The notes below the pieces were generated by a model, which was not told the DNA's origin, made no database searches, and saw only the letters and a program-made list of their open reading frames with translations. The position numbers were made by a program, and so were the translations under genes. Shown piece after piece: positions 1-8,800 of a DNA stretch of 64,000 nucleotides (the first letter of the stretch is position 1; each line of letters opens with the position of its first letter). The stretch spans positions 62,001 through 126,000 of the forward strand of contig DGNS01000017.1 in the NCBI GenBank assembly GCA_002389045.1. Direction: 5' to 3'. The stretch is from Thiotrichaceae bacterium UBA4486. Its GTDB lineage: Bacteria > Pseudomonadota > Gammaproteobacteria > Eutrophobiales > Eutrophobiaceae.

Positions 1-1148
1 GCTTCACAGATTTCATCATTTTGTGATTCTATCGGGAAACAGCCCTGTGGCGCGCCGTAACCCCTGTAACCGCCGCCAATCATGTTATTGGTATATACGG
101 TAAAGCCTTCCCAGGCCTGGTTCGGGCATTTCCACGGGAAAAAAGCACCATACAAGCCGTGCACCATTATCACCTCGGAGCCATGGGTTGCATGCGCGCC
201 GGTATCGAGAATGCTTTTGATATATCGGGCGGTAAATGTGCCGTCTTTTTTAACGCCGGTTTTCAGAAACACCTTGATCGGATGGCGCGCGGTCGATATA
301 AAATCCTCGCCCCGGGTCTGTTCGGCGCGAACCGGACGGCCGGTCTTCAAACTGAGCAATGCCGCTATGGGTTCGATAAAACCCAGATCGAGTTTGCCGC
401 CGAATCCACCGCCTATATAGGGCGGCTTTATCACGTTGACCCTGCTTTCAGGTAATCCAAGTGCAAAAGCCAGTTTTTCCCTGAGTCCGAAAGCATGCTG
501 CATGGATGAATGCACGGTCAGACGACCGCTGCTGTCACTGTCCACCACGCATACCCTGGGTTCCATGTAACAGGTATGCACCCGCTGGGTCTGATAGACA
601 CCCTCGAATATATGATCAGCTTCCGCGAAGCCGGCTTCCAGATCGCCAATGCTCAGTGACGGATTTTTTGCAATGTTGTTTCCTGCATGCTCATGCAGTT
701 GCGGTGCGCCATCGCGCATGGCTTCTTCCGGATCAAATACGGCGGGCAGTTCCTCGTATTCGACATCGATTAATTCGAGCGCGGCCTCGGCAATGTCAAT
801 GCTTGTCGCGGCCACGGCCGCAACAGGCTGGCCGACCCAGCGCACGGTATCGCTCATAATAACGAAATCGAGGACCATGCTTTTCGACTCAACAGGGACG
901 AAATAAACCGGTGTGAACGGCCGTTGCGGCACATCCTTTGGTGTCAGTACAGCCTTGACTCCCGGCAATTGCTCCGCGGCCGAGGTATCGATAGCGACGA
1001 TCCTGGCATGGGGAAACGGACTACGAAGGATTTTTGTATGCAACATCCCCGGCATACTGATATTGACCGGATAATGTCTGCCCCCCGTCACCTTGTCAAA
1101 GGCATCGGGCCGGGCAACACTCTTTCCAATTACATTTAATTCCGTCAT
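1..1148 (-). CDS. Molybdopterin-binding large subunit of a xanthine-dehydrogenase-family hydroxylase (partial, 3' end outside window)
   Basis: Catalytic subunit of a molybdenum hydroxylase; the first ~382 residues are visible and the rest lies beyond base 1. Read directly: an N-terminal a/b hammerhead domain with RSPFPHARI, then the start of the Moco domain with GGGFGGKLDLG (~residue 245) and GGGYRGYGAPQ (~355). Family members hydroxylate N-heterocycles or aldehydes with water-derived oxygen and pass electrons through 2Fe-2S clusters to FAD. The start is ATG at 1148 with AAAGAG upstream. It is the last visible gene of a minus-strand operon that also encodes the 2Fe-2S, FAD and XdhC-type proteins. 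There is no CoxL-type AYRCSFR loop in the visible part, so CO is an unlikely substrate, but the real substrate cannot be told. Confidence 0.9.
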   Translation of the reverse strand, partial: MTELNVIGKSVARPDAFDKVTGGRHYPVNISMPGMLHTKILRSPFPHARIVAIDTSAAEQLPGVKAVLTPKDVPQRPFTPVYFVPVESKSMVLDFVIMSDTVRWVGQPVAAVAATSIDIAEAALELIDVEYEELPAVFDPEEAMRDGAPQLHEHAGNNIAKNPSLSIGDLEAGFAEADHIFEGVYQTQRVHTCYMEPRVCVVDSDSSGRLTVHSSMQHAFGLREKLAFALGLPESRVNVIKPPYIGGGFGGKLDLGFIEPIAALLSLKTGRPVRAEQTRGEDFISTARHPIKVFLKTGVKKDGTFTARYIKSILDTGAHATHGSEVIMVHGLYGAFFPWKCPNQAWEGFTVYTNNMIGGGYRGYGAPQGCFPIESQNDEICE

Positions 1149-1220
1149 CGGTTTTCTCTTTAATTATCCTGCCGGCAGCTCTGCCGCCGATTATTCATGT
1201 ATATACGAACCAGGGACGCG

Positions 1221-1685
1221 TTATCGGCTTTCAGCCGCGTGCCTGATGGCATCGACAATCTTCTGATAACCGGTGCAACGACACAGGTTTCCGGATATAC
1301 CCTTGCGGATCTCTTCATCACCGGGATGCGGGTTGTCCTGCAAAAGCTGTTTCGAAGCCATCAGGATCCCGCAGGTACAATATCCACACTGGACGGCGCC
1401 GGCATCAATGAAGGATTGTTGCAGAGGGTCCAGCCTGCCATCCGTTGCCAGACCTTCAACGGTGGTAATTTTTTTACCTTGCGTTGACATGACCATGGTC
1501 ATACAGGAATAGACCGCCTTGCCGTCAACCAGCACGGTACAGCAGCCGCAGCCGCCGGAATCGCAACCGCGCTTGCTGCCGGTGAGCCCGGCATATTCGC
1601 GCAGGGTACGCAGCAGGCTGTCATAAGGCTCAACCATCAACTCCTGCATTTCACCGTTGATTTCAAGTTCAATAACCTGCTTCAT
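1221..1685 (-). CDS. 2Fe-2S small subunit of molybdenum hydroxylase
   Basis: Electron-transfer subunit with two [2Fe-2S] clusters, 154 aa, the usual length. The plant-ferredoxin-type cluster uses C41, C46, C49 and C61 (GCDSGGCGCC then SC). The second cluster uses C100, C103, C135 and C137 (QCGYC and NLCRCTGYQ). One oddity is QCGYCTCG where most relatives have QCGYCTPG, giving an extra cysteine at 105; C48 is a second extra cysteine next to the first cluster. It lies 72 bp upstream of the large subunit and 12 bp downstream of the FAD subunit, so it is almost certainly cotranscribed and assembled with them. Confidence 0.95.
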   Translation of the reverse strand: MKQVIELEINGEMQELMVEPYDSLLRTLREYAGLTGSKRGCDSGGCGCCTVLVDGKAVYSCMTMVMSTQGKKITTVEGLATDGRLDPLQQSFIDAGAVQCGYCTCGILMASKQLLQDNPHPGDEEIRKGISGNLCRCTGYQKIVDAIRHAAESR

Positions 1686-1697
1686 ATCAATTACCCC

Positions 1698-2573
1698 TTA
1701 ACCAGGCCGGTTTTGTATACGTTTTAATGTTCGTTCCAGCAGAACAGCGGTCATGGCGGAGCGGTATGCAGCGGAAGCACGATGGTCAGACAGTGGATCG
1801 ACATCATTTTTTGCAACCGCGGCTGCCTGCTGCATGCTCCCGGCATCCAGTTTTTTCCCCGTTAACGCCGCCTCGGCCGATGGCGCCCGGACAACCGATT
1901 CCCCCACGCCGCCGCCAATATAGATCGTTGCGGCCTGGCAATGACCCGCCGGGTCCATTTGCAGACTCGCCGCCACATTCAATATGGCAAGATCATTGGC
2001 GTTGGTTTCCAGCTTGACGAAGGCGCTGGCACAGCCTTTCCCGGCGCCGGGGATCCTGACGGCGACAACAAATTCATCCGCCTGCAGAGCGTTTTCAAAC
2101 AGACCCGTAAAAAAATCGCTTAACGGTATCTCCCGCCCGCCTTCCCGGCCATGCACCAGAACAAGTGCATTGAGGGCAAGGAAGCTGGTCGGTAAATCGA
2201 AGAACGGACAGGACGAGGCTACGCAACCGCCGATCGTGGCGGAATTCATGATTTGCATCGGCGGGTATTCCAGCGCATCCCGAATCGCGCCGAGCGCCGC
2301 ATTATCACGCAGCAGTGCGGATTCCTGCAGTTGCAGGAACCTGGTGGTGGCGCCGATTTCAATACCTTCATCAACCGGCTTGATATAATCCAGCCCGAGT
2401 TTCTGGATATCGATGAGGGCCTCTATACCGTATATCAGGCCCCTGGTTATCAGCCCGTGCAAAAAAGTGCCGCCGGCAACGATCATGGCGCGGTCTTCAT
2501 GCTCCTGCAGCAACTCCGCTACACGGTTTTTAGTCTCCGGCTGATGAAATGTCTCTACACTGGTTAATGCCAA
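1698..2573 (-). CDS. FAD-binding medium subunit of molybdenum hydroxylase
   Basis: FAD subunit (CoxM/XdhB type, 291 aa) that takes electrons from the 2Fe-2S subunit. The FAD-binding loop is seen as MIVAGGTFLHG (~30-40). The second FAD motif, NSATIGGCVASSCPFFDLP (~110-130), resembles the family's TIGGN pattern with C in place of N. The C-terminal CO-dehydrogenase flavoprotein domain follows. The start appears to be TTG at 2573, because GGAGAG lies six bases upstream and no in-frame ATG is near. It belongs to the same operon as the 2Fe-2S and large subunits. Confidence 0.92.
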   Translation of the reverse strand: MALTSVETFHQPETKNRVAELLQEHEDRAMIVAGGTFLHGLITRGLIYGIEALIDIQKLGLDYIKPVDEGIEIGATTRFLQLQESALLRDNAALGAIRDALEYPPMQIMNSATIGGCVASSCPFFDLPTSFLALNALVLVHGREGGREIPLSDFFTGLFENALQADEFVVAVRIPGAGKGCASAFVKLETNANDLAILNVAASLQMDPAGHCQAATIYIGGGVGESVVRAPSAEAALTGKKLDAGSMQQAAAVAKNDVDPLSDHRASAAYRSAMTAVLLERTLKRIQNRPG

Positions 2574-2616
2574 GCTGTCTCTCCGCTAAATTGATTCAAC
2601 ACATCAGGTATTTGCT

Positions 2617-3315
2617 TCAATCAGTCTCTGAACACCGTTTCTCTGTCACCTGCGCCATGATCGACAATGCGATCTCGGCCGGCGTCCGGGCCCCGATATC
2701 CAGGCCGACCGGCCCGCTGATTCGTAATTGTTGTTCTTCGCTGAAACCCTTCTCTACCAGTCTTTGCCGGCGTCCGGCCTGTGTCTTGCGGCTGCCCAGG
2801 GCACCTATATAAAAAGCATCCGACTGCAAGGCTGCCGCCAGGGCCGGATCATCCAGTTTCGGGTCATGGCTCAAGGTGACGATGGCTGTGCGCCCGTCCA
2901 CCGCCAGTTCACGCAGAGCCTCATCCGGCCAGGCCGTATTCAGTGAAATTCCGGGGAAGCGTTCCCGGGAAGCAAAACTTTTCCGGGGATCGATGACGGT
3001 CACATCGTAGCCACACATTGTCGCCATAGGTGCCAGGTGCTGGGCAATATGCACTGCACCGACGATCAGCATGCGCAATGGCGTGTTGAAAACATGAAAG
3101 AACACCTGGCCGCCAGCCGTTTCAACAAGCTGACTGCGATCCTCTTTCAGCAACAGCCTTGCCTGCGCAGACAATTCCTCCGGAATGCTGTCCGCGTCGG
3201 GTTCGCCGTTGCCGGAATAGAGATATTGTGTATGTGTATCCAGATGACTGATCATGACAACAGCCCGCGCCTGTTTGCGTGCATGTATGATTTTTTCAAG
3301 TAATTCGGCGCGCAT
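2617..3315 (-). CDS. XdhC-type maturation factor, C-terminal Rossmann domain protein
   Basis: 232-aa protein matching the XdhC C-terminal Rossmann domain: LIVGAVHIAQHLAPMATMCGYDVTVIDPR (~80-110), VTLSHDPKLDDPAL, YIGALGSRKTQAGR and PVGLDIGARTPAEIALSIMAQV. In known systems XdhC binds Moco, assists its sulfuration and inserts it into the large subunit. Here the XdhC_CoxI N-terminal domain is on a separate gene (3367-3693), so the factor is split into two polypeptides. It lies directly upstream of the FAD subunit and is probably dedicated to this hydroxylase. Confidence 0.88.
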   Translation of the reverse strand: MRAELLEKIIHARKQARAVVMISHLDTHTQYLYSGNGEPDADSIPEELSAQARLLLKEDRSQLVETAGGQVFFHVFNTPLRMLIVGAVHIAQHLAPMATMCGYDVTVIDPRKSFASRERFPGISLNTAWPDEALRELAVDGRTAIVTLSHDPKLDDPALAAALQSDAFYIGALGSRKTQAGRRQRLVEKGFSEEQQLRISGPVGLDIGARTPAEIALSIMAQVTEKRCSETD

Positions 3316-3366
3316 CGGATTTCATTTGTTATCAGGTTTCATACACGCTTCGGTCAAGGCCCGTAT

Positions 3367-3693
3367 TCATGCTGTCACCGGTTCCACATAAATCCTGACA
3401 GTACCACCGCAGGCAAGCCCTACATCCCAGGCCATTTCGTTACTGACACTGAACTCGAGCAACCTCGGTGTTCCGCTTTGCATGACTTCCAGTGCTTCCG
3501 TAATCACCGCGGTCTCGACACAGCCCCCGGATACCGAACCGAAGAATTCTCCCCCCTCATGGACCACCAACTGACTGCCACAGGAACGCGGCGATGAACC
3601 CCACGTTGAAACCACTGTCGCCAGCGCAACCTGTTTGCCCTCGTTATGCCATTTATGCGCCAGACCGAGAATGTCTTCTTGCCGTTCCTGCAT
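3367..3693 (-). CDS. XdhC/CoxI-family N-terminal domain protein
   Basis: 108-aa protein with the XdhC_CoxI domain alone: ALATVVSTWGSSPRSCGSQLVV, then GSVSGGCVETAVI with the conserved GGCVE cysteine. It is the probable partner of the Rossmann-domain protein 50 bp downstream. Together they equal one full XdhC, the chaperone that delivers sulfurated Moco. It is the first gene of the minus-strand hydroxylase operon, so the operon promoter should lie between here and 4450. Confidence 0.88.
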   Translation of the reverse strand: MQERQEDILGLAHKWHNEGKQVALATVVSTWGSSPRSCGSQLVVHEGGEFFGSVSGGCVETAVITEALEVMQSGTPRLLEFSVSNEMAWDVGLACGGTVRIYVEPVTA

Positions 3694-4106
3694 TTATCCT
3701 GTTCCCGACCGTTGCATGGAGAACGGTTCTGATGGTACGAAACAATAGGCCCGCCCCGCTGCGATGTCAATACGCAGACGTATGTTAAGTATACCCAAAG
3801 CGATTCTGACCGCCAGGTATCCGGGCCGGGGCATGCCGGCCCTTGTTTACATCCGTCCCGGGGCCTGATTTATGTGCACTGCGGAAAACGCAGCGCGGCC
3901 GTTGAGAACCGGCTGTAAATACTATATTTAACTGATTATATTATACTATTTATGATGATAAATATCCGTGAACCGCTCTCCCGGGAACAAGCGGCATACT
4001 CTACGACAGGACTCCAGACCGCTGCCCCGTTATCACCGGCAACATCTACCCGCCGACACATCACCACGTGAAGACAATACGCTTGAGTATGTGCTAAAGT
4101 AAAACC

Positions 4107-4418
4107 ATGATGCCGTTCAGCCCTGATACGGTCTGGTACGCCCACAGTGATGGTGCAAATATAAAAAGCAGATACACACATATATTTCAGGGACGCTCTG
4201 ACTTAATCAGAGGTTCCTTAGCTTGTAATATTCAGGGCATCGCTGCATCAAGACAGCGATTCCTGCATGACATAAACGTTATGCTACCGGGCAATGAATT
4301 CAGGGTATTGATTTCGGGAGACCTGTATCATCCGCATGAACGGTTACCATGCCCTGATGAACGCCTGATAGACGTAATCAGGGCTACCTTAATACACGTA
4401 CAGCACAGGCTGGATTGA
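4107..4418 (+). CDS. Doubtful 103-aa hypothetical protein
   Basis: Open frame of 103 codons starting ATGATG, upstream of the right-hand hydroxylase operon. I recognise no family. The C-terminal third (DERLIDVIRATLIHVQHRLD) could form a helix. Against it: no clear Shine-Dalgarno sequence, codon third positions less GC-biased than the neighbours, and three inverted repeats inside the frame that point to a regulatory leader instead. It may be a chance frame. Confidence 0.2.
   Translation: MMPFSPDTVWYAHSDGANIKSRYTHIFQGRSDLIRGSLACNIQGIAASRQRFLHDINVMLPGNEFRVLISGDLYHPHERLPCPDERLIDVIRATLIHVQHRLD
4196..4384 (+). promoter_or_regulatory. Structured leader or operator cluster upstream of hydroxylase operon
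   Basis: Three perfect inverted repeats in 189 bp: CTCTGA/TCAGAG with a 5-nt loop (4196-4212); ATCGCTG/CAGCGAT with an 8-nt loop (4239-4260); and GCCCTGAT/ATCAGGGC with an 18-nt loop (4351-4384). They end 65 bp before the ATG of the FAD subunit. They could be operators for a dimeric regulator or stems of a folded 5' UTR. I could not match them to a known riboswitch consensus such as the Moco RNA. Confidence 0.4.
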
Positions 4419-4449
4419 CTTTAGAGTAACGACAGAGGGTCAGACACGC

Positions 4450-5346
4450 ATGTATCCCGCACCTTTTCGCTATTTCAGGCCCGGTTCCCTGGATCAGGCG
4501 CTAACGCTTTTATCCGAGCTGGGTGAATCCTCCAGACCCCTGGCCGGGGGCCAGACACTCATCCCGATCCTGAAACTGAGAATGGATGAACCGACCGACC
4601 TGGTCGATATCGGCCGTTTGCCGGGACTTGGCTCGATCAATATTGAGGACGGGATCATTCACATAGGAAGCCTTGCAACCCATGCCCGAATCGGCAGACA
4701 CGCGGTGGCCGGCATGATCCCCGTTCTCGCGGATTGCGCCAATGGCATCGCCGACGCGCAGGTGCGCAACCGGGGCACCATAGGCGGCTCCGTGAGTACG
4801 GCGGACCCCAGTTGTGACTGGCCGACGCTGTTACACACCCTCGATGCCGATATTGTCTGTCAGAATGCGCACGGCAGTCGAAGCGTGCCGATTCGCGAGT
4901 TTATTGCCGATGCCTACACGACGGCGCTCGGAAATGCCGAACTGGTCACCGGGATCCGTTTTAAATGTCCGCCGGAAAATTCCGGCGGCAGTTATATCGG
5001 CTTCAAGAAAGCGGCGCCCGCCTACCCCGCCGCCGCCGCCGGTATCCAGATAACCCTGGCTGAAGGCGATGTCTGCAGCGATGTCCGGCTGGTCCTCGGT
5101 GCAGCCGGACCGAGGCCGGTGATCTGCGGCGAAGCCGAATCCATTCTGCGCGGGAATACCATCACCAGGGCCAACCTGGAAAAGGCTGCAGAGGCCATCA
5201 TCGCCGAGTCCGATCCGCCGTCTGATATACGCGGCTCGTCAGGCTTCAAACGCACAATGTTGCATTCCCTGTTTATGCAGGCCGCGGATATCGCCATTAA
5301 CCGGGCGCGTGGCAACAGGGTTCAGGGGGTACATGAATATGTCTGA
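4450..5346 (+). CDS. FAD-binding medium subunit of second molybdenum hydroxylase
   Basis: 298-aa CoxM-like flavoprotein subunit. FAD-binding motifs are AGGQTLIPILKLR (~33-45) and RNRGTIGGSVSTADPSCDWP (~107-126), followed by the C-terminal CODH-flavoprotein domain (YIGFKKAAPAYPAAAAGIQI onward). The ATG has GAGGG about 10 bases upstream. It is first in the plus-strand operon medium-small-large, the coxMSL gene order, and its end overlaps the next gene by 8 bp. Confidence 0.95.
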   Translation: MYPAPFRYFRPGSLDQALTLLSELGESSRPLAGGQTLIPILKLRMDEPTDLVDIGRLPGLGSINIEDGIIHIGSLATHARIGRHAVAGMIPVLADCANGIADAQVRNRGTIGGSVSTADPSCDWPTLLHTLDADIVCQNAHGSRSVPIREFIADAYTTALGNAELVTGIRFKCPPENSGGSYIGFKKAAPAYPAAAAGIQITLAEGDVCSDVRLVLGAAGPRPVICGEAESILRGNTITRANLEKAAEAIIAESDPPSDIRGSSGFKRTMLHSLFMQAADIAINRARGNRVQGVHEYV

Positions 5347-5827
5347 GTCGACTCAACTGGTTCCGATCACTGTCAGTGTTAACGGTAAAACCTGCCAACG
5401 GCAGGTAGAGCCGCGGTTATTACTGGTGGAATTCATCCGCGAAACACTCGGCCTGACCGGAACCCATATCGGCTGCGATACCAGTTTTTGCGGTGCCTGC
5501 ACGGTAATAGTCGACGGCGATGCCGTGAAATCCTGCACCATGCTTGCCGTACAGGCCGACGGCAGCGAAATATTAACGGTTGAGGGGCTGGAGCGGGATG
5601 GCGTACTGCACCCCTTGCAACAGGCTTTTTCCAGTAATCATGGTCTGCAATGCGGCTACTGCACACCGGGCATGCTGATGTCGTCGCTGGCCCTGCTGGC
5701 GGATAACCCGAATCCGACACGCAAGGACATACGTAAACAACTGGCCGGAAATATCTGCCGCTGCACCGGTTACCAGAACATTATCAAATCCATAGAAGCC
5801 GCCGCCAGTGCAATGCAGGAGGATTGA
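5339..5827 (+). CDS. 2Fe-2S small subunit of second molybdenum hydroxylase
   Basis: 162-aa two-cluster ferredoxin subunit. The first cluster uses C46, C51, C54 and C66 (GCDTSFCGAC, then SC). The second uses C105, C108, C140 and C142 (QCGYCTPG and NICRCTGYQ). I chose ATG 5339 because AGGGGG ends nine bases before it; ATG 5333 is possible but too close, and a longer frame to 5309 would run far into the upstream gene. The 8-bp overlap with the FAD subunit suggests translational coupling. Confidence 0.95.
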   Translation: MSESTQLVPITVSVNGKTCQRQVEPRLLLVEFIRETLGLTGTHIGCDTSFCGACTVIVDGDAVKSCTMLAVQADGSEILTVEGLERDGVLHPLQQAFSSNHGLQCGYCTPGMLMSSLALLADNPNPTRKDIRKQLAGNICRCTGYQNIIKSIEAAASAMQED

Positions 5828-5830
5828 ACC

Positions 5831-8800
5831 ATGGAAATGAAATTTGACGGCGAATTCAACATAAACCAGCCACGCGATAAAGTCTTTGAAATTCTCCGCG
5901 ACCCGGAGAAATTCGCACCGCTGTTGCCGACTTTTCACAGCATGGAGATGAAAGACAGCAACCGGGCGAACCTGAAAGTGAAAGTCGGTATCGGCAGTAT
6001 CATCGCCACCGCGACCACGGAACTGATCCTTGAAGAAGCGCTGGCGCCCTCGAGAATCCGTTACACCGGCCAGGGCAAGGTGATGCAGGGCGCTTACCAG
6101 ATGTCATCAACGTTTGAACTTGACGAAATCGATGGAGAGACCCGGGTCAGGTGGCAGGGCCGCACTGTGCTGGCCGGCAAACTGCTGTCCATCGCCGGAG
6201 GGGGGCTGCGCAGTTACGCCGAGAAGGAAATCAACAGGGTGATTACCAGCCTGCAGGCCGCACTGGCCCCGGGAGCGCAGACAGCTGAAATCCGGGTGCC
6301 TGAAGAAAACTGGTTCATGCGGCTGCTGCATTTCCTGACCGGTACGCACAAGCAGGAAGCGACAGACAGTCAGGCAAGTCCCGCGACAGCAGCGGATACG
6401 ACCATGACTTATGCACCGCATCCGGCAGACACGCTGCAAAGCAGGAAAGATTCCATTCATAAAATCAACCGGATCCTCGATGCCGGATGCAATGCGATGA
6501 AACCCGGCCGCAAGGAAGATAAACGCCTGGTCACCGGTCAGGGCCTTTATGTAGACGATTATCTCCCGGCGGGCGCCCTGCATATGGTGCTGGTGCGCTC
6601 ACCCTATGCCCACGCCAGAATTCTCGATATCGATGTCAGCCGCGCGGAAAGCCTGCCCGGCGTGATTTGCACCATCACGGGAAAGGAGATCGCGGAACAC
6701 ACCACGCCGTTCACGCAGATCGGACCTGAGCCCAGCGCCCGCATCCAGGATTTCTGCCTGGCCGTGAACAAGGTTCGTTACCAGGGAGACCCGGTCGTCG
6801 CCGTCATTGCCGAGTCCAGGCACATCGCCACCGATGCGGCACAACTGGTGGAAGTGAATTATGACATCCTGCCGGCGGTTGTAAGCTGCGAAGATGCGCA
6901 AACAGACACCACCGTCATTCACGAGGAAGCGGGTACCAACCGGACCTGGCAGGGTGTTTATGAATACGGTGATGTTGACCAGGCCTTTGCCGGGGCTGCC
7001 CATATTGTCAGAATCGATCATCTGAAGTTTCACCGCTTCAGCAGTACCGCACTCGAATGCAACGCGGTGGTCGCGACCTGGGACCGGCGCGATCAAATCG
7101 ATTTTTTCTGTAACACCATCATGACCGTGCCCATCGCCATGATTGCGCCGGCACTCGATGTCCGCACTGATCAAATCCGCTTGCGGACCCATGATATAGG
7201 CGGCGCTTTCGGTAACAAGATCGGCAACTATCCGTATATGACACTGGCGGCTTTCGCTTCCCGCAAGGCCGGCGGGGCGCCCGTGAAATGGGTGGAAACC
7301 CGCAGCGAATACATGCAGGCCGGGGGCCACGGCGGTGAACGCAATTATTATGATACCGAAGTCGCCCTGGATAAAGACGGTGTCATTACCGCAATCCGCT
7401 CGCGCCATGTCGATGATTGCGGCGCCTATCCGCGTTATGAACCGCTCGGCTGTGTTATCTGGTCGCAGGTTCTGCCGGCCGCGTACAAGCTGAGAAATGT
7501 GCGTATCGATTTCAGCCAGGTGGTCACCAACAAGGGACCCTGCGCGCCCAACCGCGGCTACTCGCGGCTGCCGCATATGTGGTTCATGGAGCGGGTCATC
7601 GATATTTGCGGTCATGAACTGGGGATCCCGGCCGACGAGATCCGCTTGCGTAATTACATCAGGGACTTCCCCTACACCACGCCCAATGGCTGTGTCTATG
7701 ACTCGGGGGATTTCGTCGCCATGCTGAACCGGGCCAGGGATATCATTGGCTGGGACGACTGGAAGCAAAAACAGCAACAGGCGCGAACCGAAGGCCGCAT
7801 CATCGGCATCGGTATCGGTACGACGCTGGATTCCGGCACCAACAATTTCGCCCAGTCGCAGATCATCAATCCGTTCCTGCCCTTCTCGAGCAACTCGGTG
7901 GTTTCCACGGTGAAACTGGACCTGGATGGTTCAATAAGCGCCAGTGTCAGTACCTTTCCCCAGGGCCAGGGACATGAGACCACGACGGCACAGGTCATCG
8001 CCGAAGAACTCGGTGTTGATACTGACATGGTGCACGTTAAAACCGGTTTCGATTCAGAGCGTAACAGTCACTCCGGGACCTGCGGCACCTATGCCAGCCA
8101 GTTTGCGGTAACCGGTTTGTCCGCCGTCCACGGCGCCGTTGTAAAACTCAGGAATGAAATGAAAAAACTGGCGGCCTATGCCCTGGAAGCCAATGAGAAT
8201 GATCTCGAATTCGGCATGGGTGAACAGGGGCCGGAAGTTCGCGTGATCGGCACCGGCCGTGGCGTCAACTACTGGGCGCTTGCCAACATGGTGAATTACA
8301 ACAAGGCCAGCCTGCCGGAAGAATTGCGGGAAATCTCACTCAATGTACGGCACACCTACGTGCCGCCTTTTGAAGCTCCCGACGTGGAGAAAAAATACGG
8401 TAACCTGACCCTGACTTACGCCATGCAATTGCATATAGCTGCCGTTGAAGTCGATCCGCAGACGTTTAAAACCAGGATCCTGGATTATGTTATCGTCGAT
8501 GATTGCGGCAAGGTGATCAATCCCATGATCGTCGAGGGCCAGGTGCACGGGGGCACAGCCCACGGGCTGGGCGCCGCGCTGCTTGAAATCATGCCTTTCG
8601 ACAAGGACGGCAATGTCCTCGCCGGTTCATTTACCGACTATGCCCCGATTACCATCAATAACATGCCTGATCTGAAATGCAGCAACATGCAGACACCTTC
8701 ACCGTTCACCTACAACGGCGCCAAGGGTATGGGCGAAGGTGGTGGCGCGCCGCTGCATGCCATCAGCGCCGCCTTGCAGGATGCGCTCTATGACCAGGGC

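Larger units (their letters stand above)
3694..4449. promoter_or_regulatory. Divergent control region between the two molybdenum-hydroxylase operons
   Basis: 756 bp between oppositely oriented operons, so it must hold both promoters. Seen here: a GC-rich hairpin at 3823-3842 (arms GGGCCGG/CCGGCCC) followed by TTGTTT, terminator-like on the plus strand though no plus-strand gene precedes it. A very AT-rich stretch at about 3916-3966 holds two overlapping TATAAT-like hexamers on the minus strand, suitable for a minus-strand promoter but without a good -35. Three inverted repeats lie between 4196 and 4384 (separate entry). A doubtful small reading frame (4107-4418) overlaps the plus-strand half. 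Confidence 0.6.

Noticed and set aside
3936..4181. 81-codon minus-strand frame in the divergent control region
   Set aside because: No ribosome site, odd composition, overlaps the AT-rich promoter-like stretch and resembles no family.
6599..7777. 392-codon open frame on the minus strand inside the large hydroxylase gene
   Set aside because: It lies wholly opposite a gene with complete molybdenum-hydroxylase motifs; its translation has no recognisable domain and the codon pattern is that of an antisense shadow.
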